Source: Cylindrospermum sp. NIES-4074 (lineage in GTDB: Bacteria; Cyanobacteriota; Cyanobacteriia; Cyanobacteriales; Nostocaceae). From it: a stretch of DNA of 64,000 nucleotides. The notes under the pieces are model-generated. The model did not search any database. It was not told the DNA's origin and saw nothing but the letters and a program-made list of their open reading frames with translations. Below are positions 50,554 to 58,665 of this stretch, in pieces. A program made the translations under genes and the position numbers. The stretch spans positions 682,001 to 746,000 of the forward strand of contig AP018269.1 of assembly GCA_003994795.1 (NCBI GenBank), given 5' to 3'. Positions within the stretch are counted from its first letter, which is position 1. The number at the start of each line of letters is the position of its first letter.

Positions 50554-51261
50554 ATGTCTATGTCTACTCTTGCTACTGATGCTAGAGGTCTGGTTGTAGA
50601 TAACTCAGGCTTTGTGAACCAACTGCATCCAGTTGATTTCTCACAACAGCCTTTACACCCCTCAACTACGAGTGCTACAAAACGCTTAATTGACATTATC
50701 GGTGCTGTTGTGGGACTGGTAATTACTGCGGTGATAACGATTTTTGTGGCGATCGCAACTATTATCTCCGATCCAGGCCCAATATTTTATTCCCAAATTC
50801 GTTGCGGTCTTAACGGTGAATGCTTCCGCATTTGGAAGTTCCGTTCTATGGTTGTTGATGCTGATAAGCTCAAACATCTTGTCAAAAACCAAGCCCAAGG
50901 ACACATCTTTAAATCTACTGATGATCCTCGCATTACCCCAGTAGGTAAATTTTTGCGCCGCACCAGCTTAGATGAATTCCCTCAATTTTGGAACGTCTTG
51001 ATGGGGGATATGAGCTTAGTTGGTACTCGTCCACCCACTCCAGATGAAGTTGTGCATTATGAACCACACCACTGGGAAAGATTGCGAGTCAAACCAGGCA
51101 TAACCGGAGAATGGCAAGCCAATGGTCGTTCTAGCATCAAAGACTTTGAAACCATCGTCAGCCTGGATATGAATTACCAGCGTAAGTGGTCTATCGCTTA
51201 TGACCTGAGTTTAATCTTTAAAACTATTTGGGTAGTACTCAATAAAAGCGGCGCTTATTAA
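50554..51261 (+). CDS. Priming sugar-phosphate transferase (bacterial sugar transferase family)
   Basis: 235 residues. A disordered head (about 40 residues) precedes one membrane helix (IIGAVVGLVITAVITIFVAI) and the soluble catalytic part: GPIFYSQIRCGLNGECFRIW KFRSMV, TDDPRITPVGKFLRRTSLDE FPQFWNVLMGDMSLVGTRPP and RVKPGITGEWQANGRS. These are the marks of the WbaP/PglC/EpsE family that moves a sugar-1-phosphate onto undecaprenyl phosphate to start polysaccharide or glycoprotein chains. It lacks the multi-helix N-terminal domain of WbaP, so it is the short form. Similar to the enzyme at 57795-58553 in the polysaccharide cluster. Confidence 0.92.
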   Translation: MSMSTLATDARGLVVDNSGFVNQLHPVDFSQQPLHPSTTSATKRLIDIIGAVVGLVITAVITIFVAIATIISDPGPIFYSQIRCGLNGECFRIWKFRSMVVDADKLKHLVKNQAQGHIFKSTDDPRITPVGKFLRRTSLDEFPQFWNVLMGDMSLVGTRPPTPDEVVHYEPHHWERLRVKPGITGEWQANGRSSIKDFETIVSLDMNYQRKWSIAYDLSLIFKTIWVVLNKSGAY

Positions 51262-51323
51262 GTTATTGCTACTGATAGCAGCACTCCTTCACAACCTCAT
51301 TACAAATTAATAGTTGACATTTT

Positions 51324-52160
51324 TCACCCCTTGACCCCGCTACCACTATCTGTTGGTACGATATAGCGTTGTAAAACCAGAAATAATATCAATACTGGGG
51401 CAATAGAAATTATTGATCCTGCGGCTACTAACCTCCAATCAAGAGAAAATGTACCCGCTAGCTTTGCTACTCCCAAAGGTAAGGTGTATAAATTTTCGTC
51501 TTGGATGACAATTAAAGGCCAAAGAAAGTCACTCCAAGCACCGATAAATACGAAAATAGATAGAGTGACAAGTGCTGGACGAATTGCTGGCAACATCACA
51601 TACCACCATAAGCCTAACTCAGAGCTGCCATCCATCCGGGCAGCTTCTTCTATTTCTTTGGGGACACTCATAAAAGCTTGCCTGAGTAAGAAAATTCCAA
51701 AGGCAGAAGCTAAACTAGGAAAGATTATTCCCAAATAACTGTTTCTCAACCCCAACTGCACTGTCAAAATGTACAGGGGAATCATCACGATTTGGAAGGG
51801 AATCATTATTGTAGAGACGATCGCCACAAAAATCCAGTCTCGTCCTGCAAATGATAGTCTGGCTAAGGGATAGGCAGCTAAAGCGCAAAACAGCAGATTT
51901 AACCCCACAGTCAGCACTGCCACTAAGGTACTGTTGTATATGTACTGCCCAAAAGGCAAGGACTGCCACACAGTAGCGAAATTATTTAGTGTAGGCTGGC
52001 TGGGCCATAACTGCGGTGGTGACTGCAAGATGTTCTCTGTAGGCGATTTTAAGGCTGTACTGATGAGCCAGAGCAGGGGGAACAGGGTAACGAGTGCGAT
52101 CGCTCCTAGTATTCCATAAATTAACAAAGTTTGCAGACGTGATTTTTGTAAGTTCATCAT
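51324..52160 (-). CDS. Carbohydrate ABC transporter permease (MalG/UgpE type)
   Basis: 278 residues with about six membrane helices (YGILGAIALVTLFPLLWLIS first) and the cytoplasmic EAA loop EEAARMDGSSELGLWWYVML PAIRPAL, which docks to the ABC ATPase. It belongs to the binding-protein-dependent sugar or glycerol-phosphate permease group. Its usual companion permease, binding protein and ATPase are not adjacent, so it either works with distant partners or is an orphan. It is convergent with the sugar transferase gene. Confidence 0.9.
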   Translation of the reverse strand: MMNLQKSRLQTLLIYGILGAIALVTLFPLLWLISTALKSPTENILQSPPQLWPSQPTLNNFATVWQSLPFGQYIYNSTLVAVLTVGLNLLFCALAAYPLARLSFAGRDWIFVAIVSTIMIPFQIVMIPLYILTVQLGLRNSYLGIIFPSLASAFGIFLLRQAFMSVPKEIEEAARMDGSSELGLWWYVMLPAIRPALVTLSIFVFIGAWSDFLWPLIVIQDENLYTLPLGVAKLAGTFSLDWRLVAAGSIISIAPVLILFLVLQRYIVPTDSGSGVKG

Positions 52161-52194
52161 TTGGTTAATAATTATTAACTGTTAAATTGAATTT

Positions 52195-52356
52195 TTAAGT
52201 TTGTTCATCATCTTCAATAGCATCTTTTTTGATTCTATCTTTAATAATTTCTGTGAATAAATCAGAAACCACCTCTCTTTTTTCTTGCAGTAATTCCAAA
52301 ATAGCCGCTTTTAGTAATTCTTTCATTTTGATTTCATCTAAGTAAATTCCCTTCAT
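52195..52356 (-). CDS. Small helical protein, antitoxin-like
   Basis: 53 residues from the ATG of MKGIYLDEIKMKELLKAAIL; the frame is open 15 codons further upstream (to 52401) without a ribosome site. The middle (ELLQEKREVVSDLFTEIIKD RIKKDAIEDD) is a charged helix typical of short antitoxin-type proteins, and no toxin of its own is adjacent. It sits upstream of the permease gene on the same strand and just downstream of the HigBA remnants. Function unknown; the gene call is tentative. Confidence 0.45.
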   Translation of the reverse strand: MKGIYLDEIKMKELLKAAILELLQEKREVVSDLFTEIIKDRIKKDAIEDDEQT

Positions 52357-52669
52357 ATATTTTCTCCCATTGACATTGGTTATCGCGTTATTGCCTGTCA
52401 CTTAACCGTGAAATTACAGTTTAATTTTTGGAGTTAATTATTTACTGTAAATATACAGGTAGCAATAAACCATCTTATCTCAATCAAAGTGAAAGCAAGG
52501 ATATCAACGCAATTATGACACTTGTAAACACCCAATTGATTATATAGTCTCAGTTTTTCCCGTCTTCCTACCTAGTTACTCTCATTGATTTAGCAAGTGT
52601 TTTAGTACTTCAGAAAAGTGTAGATTGGGTTTCTTTTAGTTCAATGCAACTAATTTCTGGATACTTAAA

Positions 52670-52945
52670 TTATTTCAGTTCTACAAAAAGTTGCTTTCCT
52701 ACAGCTTTAGCATACTTTTCTAAAGTAACAATTCCTATATTTTCAGCATTATTTTCAATTTTGACTATTATTGATTCATCGACGTTTAATCGATTAGCTA
52801 ATTCTGCTGGTGTAATTCCAGATGCAATTCTGGCTTGCGCTAACATTACACCAAGTTTAAAACTGACATATCCCGATTCAAAATCTTCTGCAAACTCAGC
52901 GTCAGTTTGTTTACGTTTAGCAATATATTTTTCTATGTCACTCAT
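52670..52945 (-). CDS. higA: HigA-type antitoxin (XRE helix-turn-helix)
   Basis: 91 residues. After a charged head ([20 protein letters not shown]) the HTH reads [20 protein letters not shown], then [36 protein letters not shown]. This is the Cro/C1-type fold of HigA antitoxins, which bind the operator and neutralise HigB. It overlaps the toxin gene upstream by eight bases, the inverted order (toxin first) being typical of HigBA. The toxin is frameshifted, so the antitoxin is left without an active partner. Confidence 0.88.
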   Translation of the reverse strand: MSDIEKYIAKRKQTDAEFAEDFESGYVSFKLGVMLAQARIASGITPAELANRLNVDESIIVKIENNAENIGIVTLEKYAKAVGKQLFVELK

Positions 52946-53299
52946 TTTCTGTTCTTTCCTTTCTATTCAAATAATTGCGCTTTCGCTGTTCCGCTAACTC
53001 AATTTCTTGGGATGGTGTCTTTTGTGTTTTTTTGACAAACCCGTTAGTTAAAATCACTAAATTATCATTATCAAAAAAGCCAAGTAATCGAAATATATCA
53101 TTACCAAACTGAATTCTTACTTCCCAAATATCATCAGTATTTACCAATTTTTTCAAATATTGACGGGAATAGAATCTAGTTCTTGTATCAGTCGCAACAC
53201 CCAAAGCACCTTTTGAGCTTGTTTTCCAGATAAAGAATCAATAAATTCTTCAACAGGACATCTATCTGAATCTGTGTGGTAAAACGCAACTTCCCTCAT
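52938..53299 (-). pseudogene. higB: higB-type toxin with a one-base frameshift
   Basis: Begins [46 protein letters not shown] at the ATG 53297-53299. After a one-base loss near 53161-53166 it continues in the next frame as [60 protein letters not shown]. This is the phage Gp49-like/HigB ribonuclease family. Without the shift it would be about 120 residues. A HigA antitoxin follows. The element at 53312 lies 12 bases upstream of the start. Confidence 0.88.
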
Positions 53300-53311
53300 T
53301 ATAATAATTTT

Positions 53312-53506
53312 GGCTCTTCAGTACCTGTTATGCTGAACTTTTAATTAAAGTCCAGAACTGGGCTTTAAAATCAAGGCTTACAGGCATTTGTAGCCTAAAT
53401 TTCAGAACCAAGCCTAAAACGTTAAGAATAACGACTGTTAATATTGTCCAGTAAGGGTTTTAGCCTTATTTGCAGACGTATTTAGCATAACAAGTAATGA
53501 AGAGCC
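53312..53506 (+). mobile_element. Small non-autonomous element (MITE), copy 2
   Basis: 195 bases, starting GGCTCTTCAGTACCTGTTAT and ending with the inverse of GGCTCTTCATTACTTGTTAT. It is flanked by the perfect 8-base duplication ATAATTTT (53304-53311 and 53507-53514). It is a full-length relative of copy 1 at 35013-35208, read in the opposite direction, with many scattered differences inside. It lies just upstream of higB and likely interrupts its promoter. Confidence 0.93.
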
Positions 53507-53592
53507 ATAATTTTTCTTGCTTTTTATTGACTGAATGATTTTCAATGGACATACATACTAACTAGGCTTTGATACTTTTGAAATATAAACGC

Positions 53593-53934
53593 TCACGCTA
53601 TTTGCTGCTTATTTTGAAAAATATTTAATGTATATCTAGCTCTAGTTTTGATAATATTTATTTGATCAACCTGTGCCAATATTGTGTCTAAAGTCTCAGT
53701 TTCCTCATTCGACAATAGATTGGCAGAATTTTTAATTAACAAATCATCTAATGCTTTCTGATTTTTGGGAGATAAAGCACTTTCTGCTAAAGCTCCCAAC
53801 TCATCTAGACTTAAACCAATCAATAATTCAGAATCTACCAATAAGTTGGTTAGCTATTGGTAAGTTTCTAAATCTAACAGTACCCCAACCTTCTCTCCCT
53901 GTGCGTTAGTGACATACTGAACTGAGTCAGACAT
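53593..53934 (-). pseudogene. Small antitoxin-like gene with in-frame TAG
   Basis: MSDSVQYVTNAQGEKVGVLL DLETYQ runs from an ATG at 53934 to a TAG at 53854-53856 (codon 27). The same frame continues LTNLLVDSELLIGLSLDELG ALAESALSPKNQKALDDLL... to TGA at 53593. The length without the TAG would be 113 residues. The head (VTNAQGEKVGVLLDLETYQ) looks like a Phd/YefM-type antitoxin start. A short downstream frame could start at a TTG (53841) but has no ribosome site. One substitution explains the TAG. Confidence 0.75.
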
Positions 53935-54034
53935 GGCTTTACTGGCTGATGAATTATTACTATCATTATAATAGATGAAATGAACAGCGAGGAGTGTAAC
54001 CTTCAGCCAAATTTCCACAAGATAAGGTATAACT

Positions 54035-54649
54035 ATGATTCAAGCCTCACCAAAACTAGTAACTTTTGCAGAGTTTATCAATTGGCTACCTGATTCGGGA
54101 CGCTATGAGTTACATGATGGAGTAATTTTTCAAATGAATCCACCTGTAGGTGAACATGAAGATATTATTTGTTTTTTAGCTGAGAGAATCACGGCGGAAT
54201 ATTTACGCTTGAAATTACCCTACGGAATCCCCAGAACGACATTTGTTAAACCACCTGGAAGTGAAACAGGTTATTTACCAGATGTGTTGGTTATAAATCG
54301 AGCAATTTTAGTGAATGATGCAAATTGGAAAAAATCAGCAATCATTTCTCAACCAGATTCTATTCCCTTAGTTCTTGAAGTGGTTAGTAGCAATTGGCAG
54401 GATGATTACTATAAAAAACTTGGTGATTATGAAAGATTAGGCATTCCTGAATACTGGATTGTTGACTATCTGGGGTTGGGTGGTAAACGCTTCATTGGTA
54501 ATCCTAAACGACCGACAATATCAGTTTATTCATTAGTTGAAAATGAATATCAAGTTAGCCAATTTAGGGGTGATGAGCAGATAATTTCGTCTACTTTCCC
54601 AGAATTAAATTTAACAGCTAATCAGATTTTTAAAGCTGGTGAAATTTAA
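54035..54649 (+). CDS. Uma2 family putative nuclease (paralog)
   Basis: 204 residues, close to the Uma2 protein at 35921: FAEFINWLPDSGRYELHDGV, PPGSETGYLPDVLVINRA, SIPLVLEVVSSNWQDDYYKK LGDYERLGIPEYWIVDYLGL. The D-V-L and E-V-V positions of the PD-(D/E)XK fold are intact. It lies between the broken antitoxin and the fthC gene. It has its own start (ATG 54035) and no other obvious partners. Confidence 0.88.
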   Translation: MIQASPKLVTFAEFINWLPDSGRYELHDGVIFQMNPPVGEHEDIICFLAERITAEYLRLKLPYGIPRTTFVKPPGSETGYLPDVLVINRAILVNDANWKKSAIISQPDSIPLVLEVVSSNWQDDYYKKLGDYERLGIPEYWIVDYLGLGGKRFIGNPKRPTISVYSLVENEYQVSQFRGDEQIISSTFPELNLTANQIFKAGEI

Positions 54650-54650
54650 T

Positions 54651-55217
54651 TCAGATGTTCTTGTAATTCTCTGTCATCACATTTTGTAATGGTTTATCCC
54701 AACTATCAACGGGAAGTTGCGGTAAATGGGCAAAATCAAAAACAATACCAATAGTCGCTTTTACAGCCCAAGGTGGAGAACTCAACAAACGGTCATAATA
54801 TCCCCCACCATAACCCAAGCGATATCCTTGGACATCGCAACCCACGCAGGGAACGAGAATTAAATCTACTTCTTCTATATCAATTATTGGCGCTTCTGGG
54901 TGTGGTTCAGGAATGCCATAAGCACCTGTATTAATAACGTCGTCAGGTTGCCAAAAATGCCAAGCTAGGGACTTACCCACACAACGGGGAAAACCCCAAC
55001 GTTTATTAAAGTTGGTGAAAAGTGAGCTAAGGTCAGGTTCTTGACGAAAGCTGAAAAAAGCCAGGATGGTAGTAGCTTGAGTAAATAATACAGAATTTTG
55101 TAAATTAGCGGAAATGCGATCACTCTTTTCTCTCCACTCTAAAACAGACATTGCTTGCCGGGTTTTCAGCAAATCCCGTCGTAGCCTAGCTTTATCTGGT
55201 TGAGCATCAATATTCAT
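54651..55217 (-). CDS. fthC: 5-formyltetrahydrofolate cyclo-ligase
   Basis: About 188 residues from the ATG of MNIDAQPDKARLRRDLLKTR; the frame is open nine codons upstream from a TTG, less likely. Family marks: LRRDLLKTRQAMSVLEWREK near the start (ATP/phosphate site), ILAFFSFRQEPDLSSLF and VDLILVPCVGCDVQGYRLGY GGGYYDRLL, the catalytic GYGGGYYDR motif. It converts 5-formyl-THF to 5,10-methenyl-THF using ATP. Convergent with the Uma2 gene (stops one base apart). Upstream of it are fcl and gmd on the same strand. Confidence 0.92.
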   Translation of the reverse strand: MNIDAQPDKARLRRDLLKTRQAMSVLEWREKSDRISANLQNSVLFTQATTILAFFSFRQEPDLSSLFTNFNKRWGFPRCVGKSLAWHFWQPDDVINTGAYGIPEPHPEAPIIDIEEVDLILVPCVGCDVQGYRLGYGGGYYDRLLSSPPWAVKATIGIVFDFAHLPQLPVDSWDKPLQNVMTENYKNI

Positions 55218-55259
55218 AAAACTAAAATCAGGGGGTAGGGACAATGCCCTACCTGATAA

Positions 55260-56204
55260 CTAAGCGGCGTTTTGACGATACCACTCAATGGTATTCTTTA
55301 GCCCTTCCTCAAAGCCTACCTGAGCTGTAAACCCAAAAGCTTGCTTTGCCCTTTCCGTATCTAAACAGCGACGGGGTTGTCCATTGGGCTTGTCAGTTTC
55401 CCAGACAATTTCACCTTCAAACTCCATCAATTGACTAATCAGATTAATCAAGTCGCGGATAGAGATTTCATAACCAGTTCCCAAATTAACCGGTTCAGCA
55501 TCATTATAGGATGTCGTACCCAAAACAATTCCCCTTGCAGCATCTACCGAATACAGAAACTCACGGGTGGGAGAACCATCACCCCAAACGGGAAGTTGCT
55601 TTTCTCCTTTAATTTGAGCTTCATGAATTTTGCGAATTAACGCCGGAATCACATGGGAACTGCTGGTGTCAAAGTTATCTTCAGGCCCATATAAATTTAC
55701 AGGCAGCAGGTAAATGCCATTAAAGCCATACTGCTGGCGGTAAGATTGCAATTGCACCAAAAGCGCTTTCTTTGCTACTCCATAGGGGGCGTTGGTTTCT
55801 TCTGGATAGCCATTCCACAAATCATCTTCTTTAAATGGTACTGGGGTGAATTTGGGATAGGCGCAGATAGTGCCAACACAGACAAACTTTTCCACACCAG
55901 CTTGATAGGCAGCGTGAATCAGGTGGGTGCCCATGATCAAGTTATCGTAGAATAACTCTCCAGGTTTTTCGCGGTTGAGGCCAATACCACCAACATGAGC
56001 GGCTAGGTGAATAATAATGTCTTGTTGGTCAACGGCGCGTTGGCTATTTTCCCATACGCGCAAATCACAATCACGCGATCGCGGTATTGTAATTTTCTCA
56101 CGGTCAGCCCCAGCTTGACACAGCTGATCTATCACCTGACGACCTAGAAATCCTGAACCACCAGTGACGAGTATCCGTTTGTTTGTTAATTCTAAGGCGG
56201 TCAT
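55260..56204 (-). CDS. fcl: GDP-L-fucose synthase
   Basis: 314 residues. I choose the ATG at 56204 ([20 protein letters not shown]), because AAGGA lies 9 bases upstream; an in-frame ATG at 56226-56228 overlaps the gmd stop. Rossmann motif GGSGFLGRQ, then [20 protein letters not shown], the catalytic Ser/Tyr-Lys region GTICAYPK and [20 protein letters not shown], and ALIRKIHEA...[12 protein letters not shown]. It carries out the epimerase-reductase step from GDP-4-keto-6-deoxymannose to GDP-L-fucose. It follows gmd directly, as in other GDP-fucose operons. Confidence 0.94.
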   Translation of the reverse strand: MTALELTNKRILVTGGSGFLGRQVIDQLCQAGADREKITIPRSRDCDLRVWENSQRAVDQQDIIIHLAAHVGGIGLNREKPGELFYDNLIMGTHLIHAAYQAGVEKFVCVGTICAYPKFTPVPFKEDDLWNGYPEETNAPYGVAKKALLVQLQSYRQQYGFNGIYLLPVNLYGPEDNFDTSSSHVIPALIRKIHEAQIKGEKQLPVWGDGSPTREFLYSVDAARGIVLGTTSYNDAEPVNLGTGYEISIRDLINLISQLMEFEGEIVWETDKPNGQPRRCLDTERAKQAFGFTAQVGFEEGLKNTIEWYRQNAA

Positions 56205-56227
56205 ATTTTTATCCTTAGTGGTGTGCA

Positions 56228-57307
56228 TCAGAAGTGAAGAGCGCCTAGTTCCTGACGAACCGTAGCAAAGTCTTGGGGCAGTAGTGAACCATTGCCATTA
56301 GGAGAAGTGAGACCTATTGCTTGTAAGTCAGCTTCCACCATCAACGCCACAAGTTCCTTAAAGGTTACTGATGGTTTCCAGCCTAACTTCTGCTGTGCCT
56401 TAGTCGGATCACCAATTAACAACTCAACTTCAGCAGGACGGAGATAACGCTCATCAAATTCTACATAATCTTGCCAATTAAGATTCACATAACTAAATGC
56501 TAACTCTAGAAACTCCCTCACTGAATGGGTTTCACCAGTAGCAACTACGTAATCGTCTGGCTGGTCTTGTTGCAACATCAGCCACATTGCCTTGACGTAA
56601 TCTTTGGCATAACCCCAATCTCGTTTAGCATCAAGATTACCCATATAGATTTTTTTCTGTTTATCAGCAACTATGCGGGCAACGGCTCTAGTTATTTTGC
56701 GAGTGACAAAGGTTTCACCTCGTCGGGGTGACTCATGGTTAAAAAGGATGCCATTGCAAGCAAACAATTTGTAAGATTCACGATAATTTATCGTTTGCCA
56801 GTGTGCGTAAACTTTAGCACAAGCATAGGGACTACGGGGATAAAACGGCGTTGTCTCACTTTGGGGAACAGCTTGGACTAAACCATACATTTCCGAGGAA
56901 CCGGCTTGATAAAACCGCACCTGAATTCCTGTGCGTTGCTCGTAGTCCCGAATTGCTTCTAACAAACGAAGGGTTCCCATTCCTACGGCATCTACCGTAT
57001 ATTCTGGTGAATCAAAGCTCACTCTGACATGGGATTGAGCGCCAAGGTTGTAAATTTCTGTTGGCTTGACTTCTTCTAATATGCGCCGCAGCGTCGTACC
57101 ATCTGTCAAATCACCATAGTGAAGAAGCAATCGCACTCCCTCTTTGTGAGGGTCTTCATAAATGTGATCGATGCGGTCTGTGTTGAAGGTAGAAGTCCGG
57201 CGAATAATGCCATGAACTTCATAACCTTGTTCTAGCAAAAACTCACTCAGATATGAACCATCTTGACCAGTAATACCAGTAATCAACGCTCGCTTCTGTT
57301 GCGTCAT
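56228..57307 (-). CDS. gmd: GDP-mannose 4,6-dehydratase
   Basis: 359 residues. Start motif [20 protein letters not shown], then [19 protein letters not shown], catalytic SSEMYG and [15 protein letters not shown] (YxxxK), and [20 protein letters not shown]. It makes GDP-4-keto-6-deoxy-D-mannose, the substrate of the next gene. Length and motifs are normal. It starts the gmd-fcl unit. Upstream 487 bases hold no gene. Confidence 0.95.
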   Translation of the reverse strand: MTQQKRALITGITGQDGSYLSEFLLEQGYEVHGIIRRTSTFNTDRIDHIYEDPHKEGVRLLLHYGDLTDGTTLRRILEEVKPTEIYNLGAQSHVRVSFDSPEYTVDAVGMGTLRLLEAIRDYEQRTGIQVRFYQAGSSEMYGLVQAVPQSETTPFYPRSPYACAKVYAHWQTINYRESYKLFACNGILFNHESPRRGETFVTRKITRAVARIVADKQKKIYMGNLDAKRDWGYAKDYVKAMWLMLQQDQPDDYVVATGETHSVREFLELAFSYVNLNWQDYVEFDERYLRPAEVELLIGDPTKAQQKLGWKPSVTFKELVALMVEADLQAIGLTSPNGNGSLLPQDFATVRQELGALHF

Positions 57308-57794
57308 GCTGAGTTATCCCCTGTTAACTGTGATCATAAAATTACAGGCAATCTGACATAAAATAGCAGTTATTGCTAGATTGCCTAATAGTAATCTTAC
57401 TAGTCTGTGTTGTTAATAGAATTAACTGTAAATAAGTATACTTAATAAAAAGTAATTTAACAACTAAACTGCAACCAAGAAAATTCTTGATTCTTCGTAC
57501 ACAGCAGATACATTTTTTACCCATTGCCAAATTATTTTTATATTAAGTTTTATGAATTTAATATAAAATTTATTTTCTTTTTAACTGATAAAAATATGAG
57601 GACACTAGCGGGAGTAGTCCGGTGTCCCTGTTTTGTTTTTGGTGAAGCATTGGTATCCGGGGGCATGAAGTTGCCCCACAGAATCGACCTTGAGTAAGTA
57701 GGTGGTTCAAATTAAATGTAAGATAGTTTTGCCTGAAAACCATACCCAGTTTAGAGGCATCTTCAGTTCAATTAAGCCCATCTACGTTACTTTC
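57308..57794. other. Intergenic stretch between gmd and the sugar transferase
   Basis: 487 bases, AT-rich near gmd, with GGACAC/GTGTCC at 57600-57627 (stem of 6, loop of 16) after the sugar-transferase gene; read in the minus direction it is followed by TCATATTTTTATC. It might be a weak terminator or a small regulatory hairpin. No gene recognised. Confidence 0.4.
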
Positions 57795-58553
57795 TCAGTA
57801 TGCCCCGTTATTTTTGGGCATAATGACCACATCAATTGTTTTCAAGATGATCCATAAATCGAGCCAAAAATTCCTAAATTTGACGTAATGCAGGTCTATT
57901 TGGACTCGTCTGGGGTATGGAATATCATTACGTCCAGACACTTGCCACAAACCAGTGATTCCTGGGCGTATTGTTAAAATCTTCTCAATGTGACAACCGT
58001 ATTTTGGTAATTCTTCCTCTACTAAAGGTCTTGGGCCGACGACACTCATGTCCCCTTTGAGAACGTTCCAAAACTGGGGGAATTCGTCCAAGCTAGTAAT
58101 TCGCAAGAATCGACCAATTTTGGTAATCCGAGGGTCTTGTTTGAGCTTAAAACTGGTCTCAAATTCTTGTCGCAACTCTTGGGATGTTTCCATCATTTGC
58201 ACGAGAATTTCGTCCGCATTGCTCACCATCGTTCGGAATTTAATACAATTAAAGCGTTTATAGTTTTTTCCCACCCGTTCTTGGACATAAAAAATTGGGC
58301 CTTCTGAGCTGAAAGCAATCAGCGAGGCCAAAATTAAATAGACCGGGAAAAACAAAAGCAAAACTGACAGTGAAAAAACTATATCAAACAGTCGCTTGGC
58401 AAACTCTCCGTTTAAACCCTGAAAAGACAAACCTCTAGGTTTTACCCTTGGTGTCTTTGTTTGCTGACCACGCTTTAAGAAAGTACGCGTAGACGCGTTA
58501 GCGTCTTGCCGTTGGCCTCGCTTGCCGGAGAGGAGTGAGCTCTGGGCAGTCAT
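57795..58553 (-). CDS. Priming sugar-phosphate transferase, second copy
   Basis: 252 residues from the ATG at 58553 (AAGGAG 7 bases upstream; the ATG just before is too close). The head has a repeat-derived stretch (see 58484). Then one membrane helix (FSLSVLLLFFPVYLILASLI) and the catalytic part: GPIFYVQERVGKNYKRFNCI KFRTMV, KQDPRITKIGRFLRITSLDE FPQFWNVLKGDMSVVGPRPL and PGITGLWQVSGRND. It transfers a sugar phosphate to a lipid carrier. It belongs with the GT4 gene upstream and gmd/fcl downstream, and probably starts the same fucose-containing polysaccharide. Confidence 0.93.
   Translation of the reverse strand: MTAQSSLLSGKRGQRQDANASTRTFLKRGQQTKTPRVKPRGLSFQGLNGEFAKRLFDIVFSLSVLLLFFPVYLILASLIAFSSEGPIFYVQERVGKNYKRFNCIKFRTMVSNADEILVQMMETSQELRQEFETSFKLKQDPRITKIGRFLRITSLDEFPQFWNVLKGDMSVVGPRPLVEEELPKYGCHIEKILTIRPGITGLWQVSGRNDIPYPRRVQIDLHYVKFRNFWLDLWIILKTIDVVIMPKNNGAY
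58484..58533. repeat. GC-rich palindromic repeat inside the sugar-transferase gene
   Basis: TACGCGTAGACGCGTTAGCG and TTGCCGTTGGCCTCGCTTGC are the Nostoc-type dispersed palindromic modules. They encode residues about 8-24 (SGKRGQRQDANASTRTF), in frame, before the membrane helix. An insertion of a repeat in a tolerant N-terminal region. Confidence 0.65.
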
Positions 58554-58665
58554 CATACTCCTTAAGAATCCACACCACACATAGTCCCAATCTTAAAGCC
58601 AAAAGGCGGTGCTTCTGGGGATAAATTTCCAAAAGCCTAAAAAACAAATACAAAAATCCAGACCA

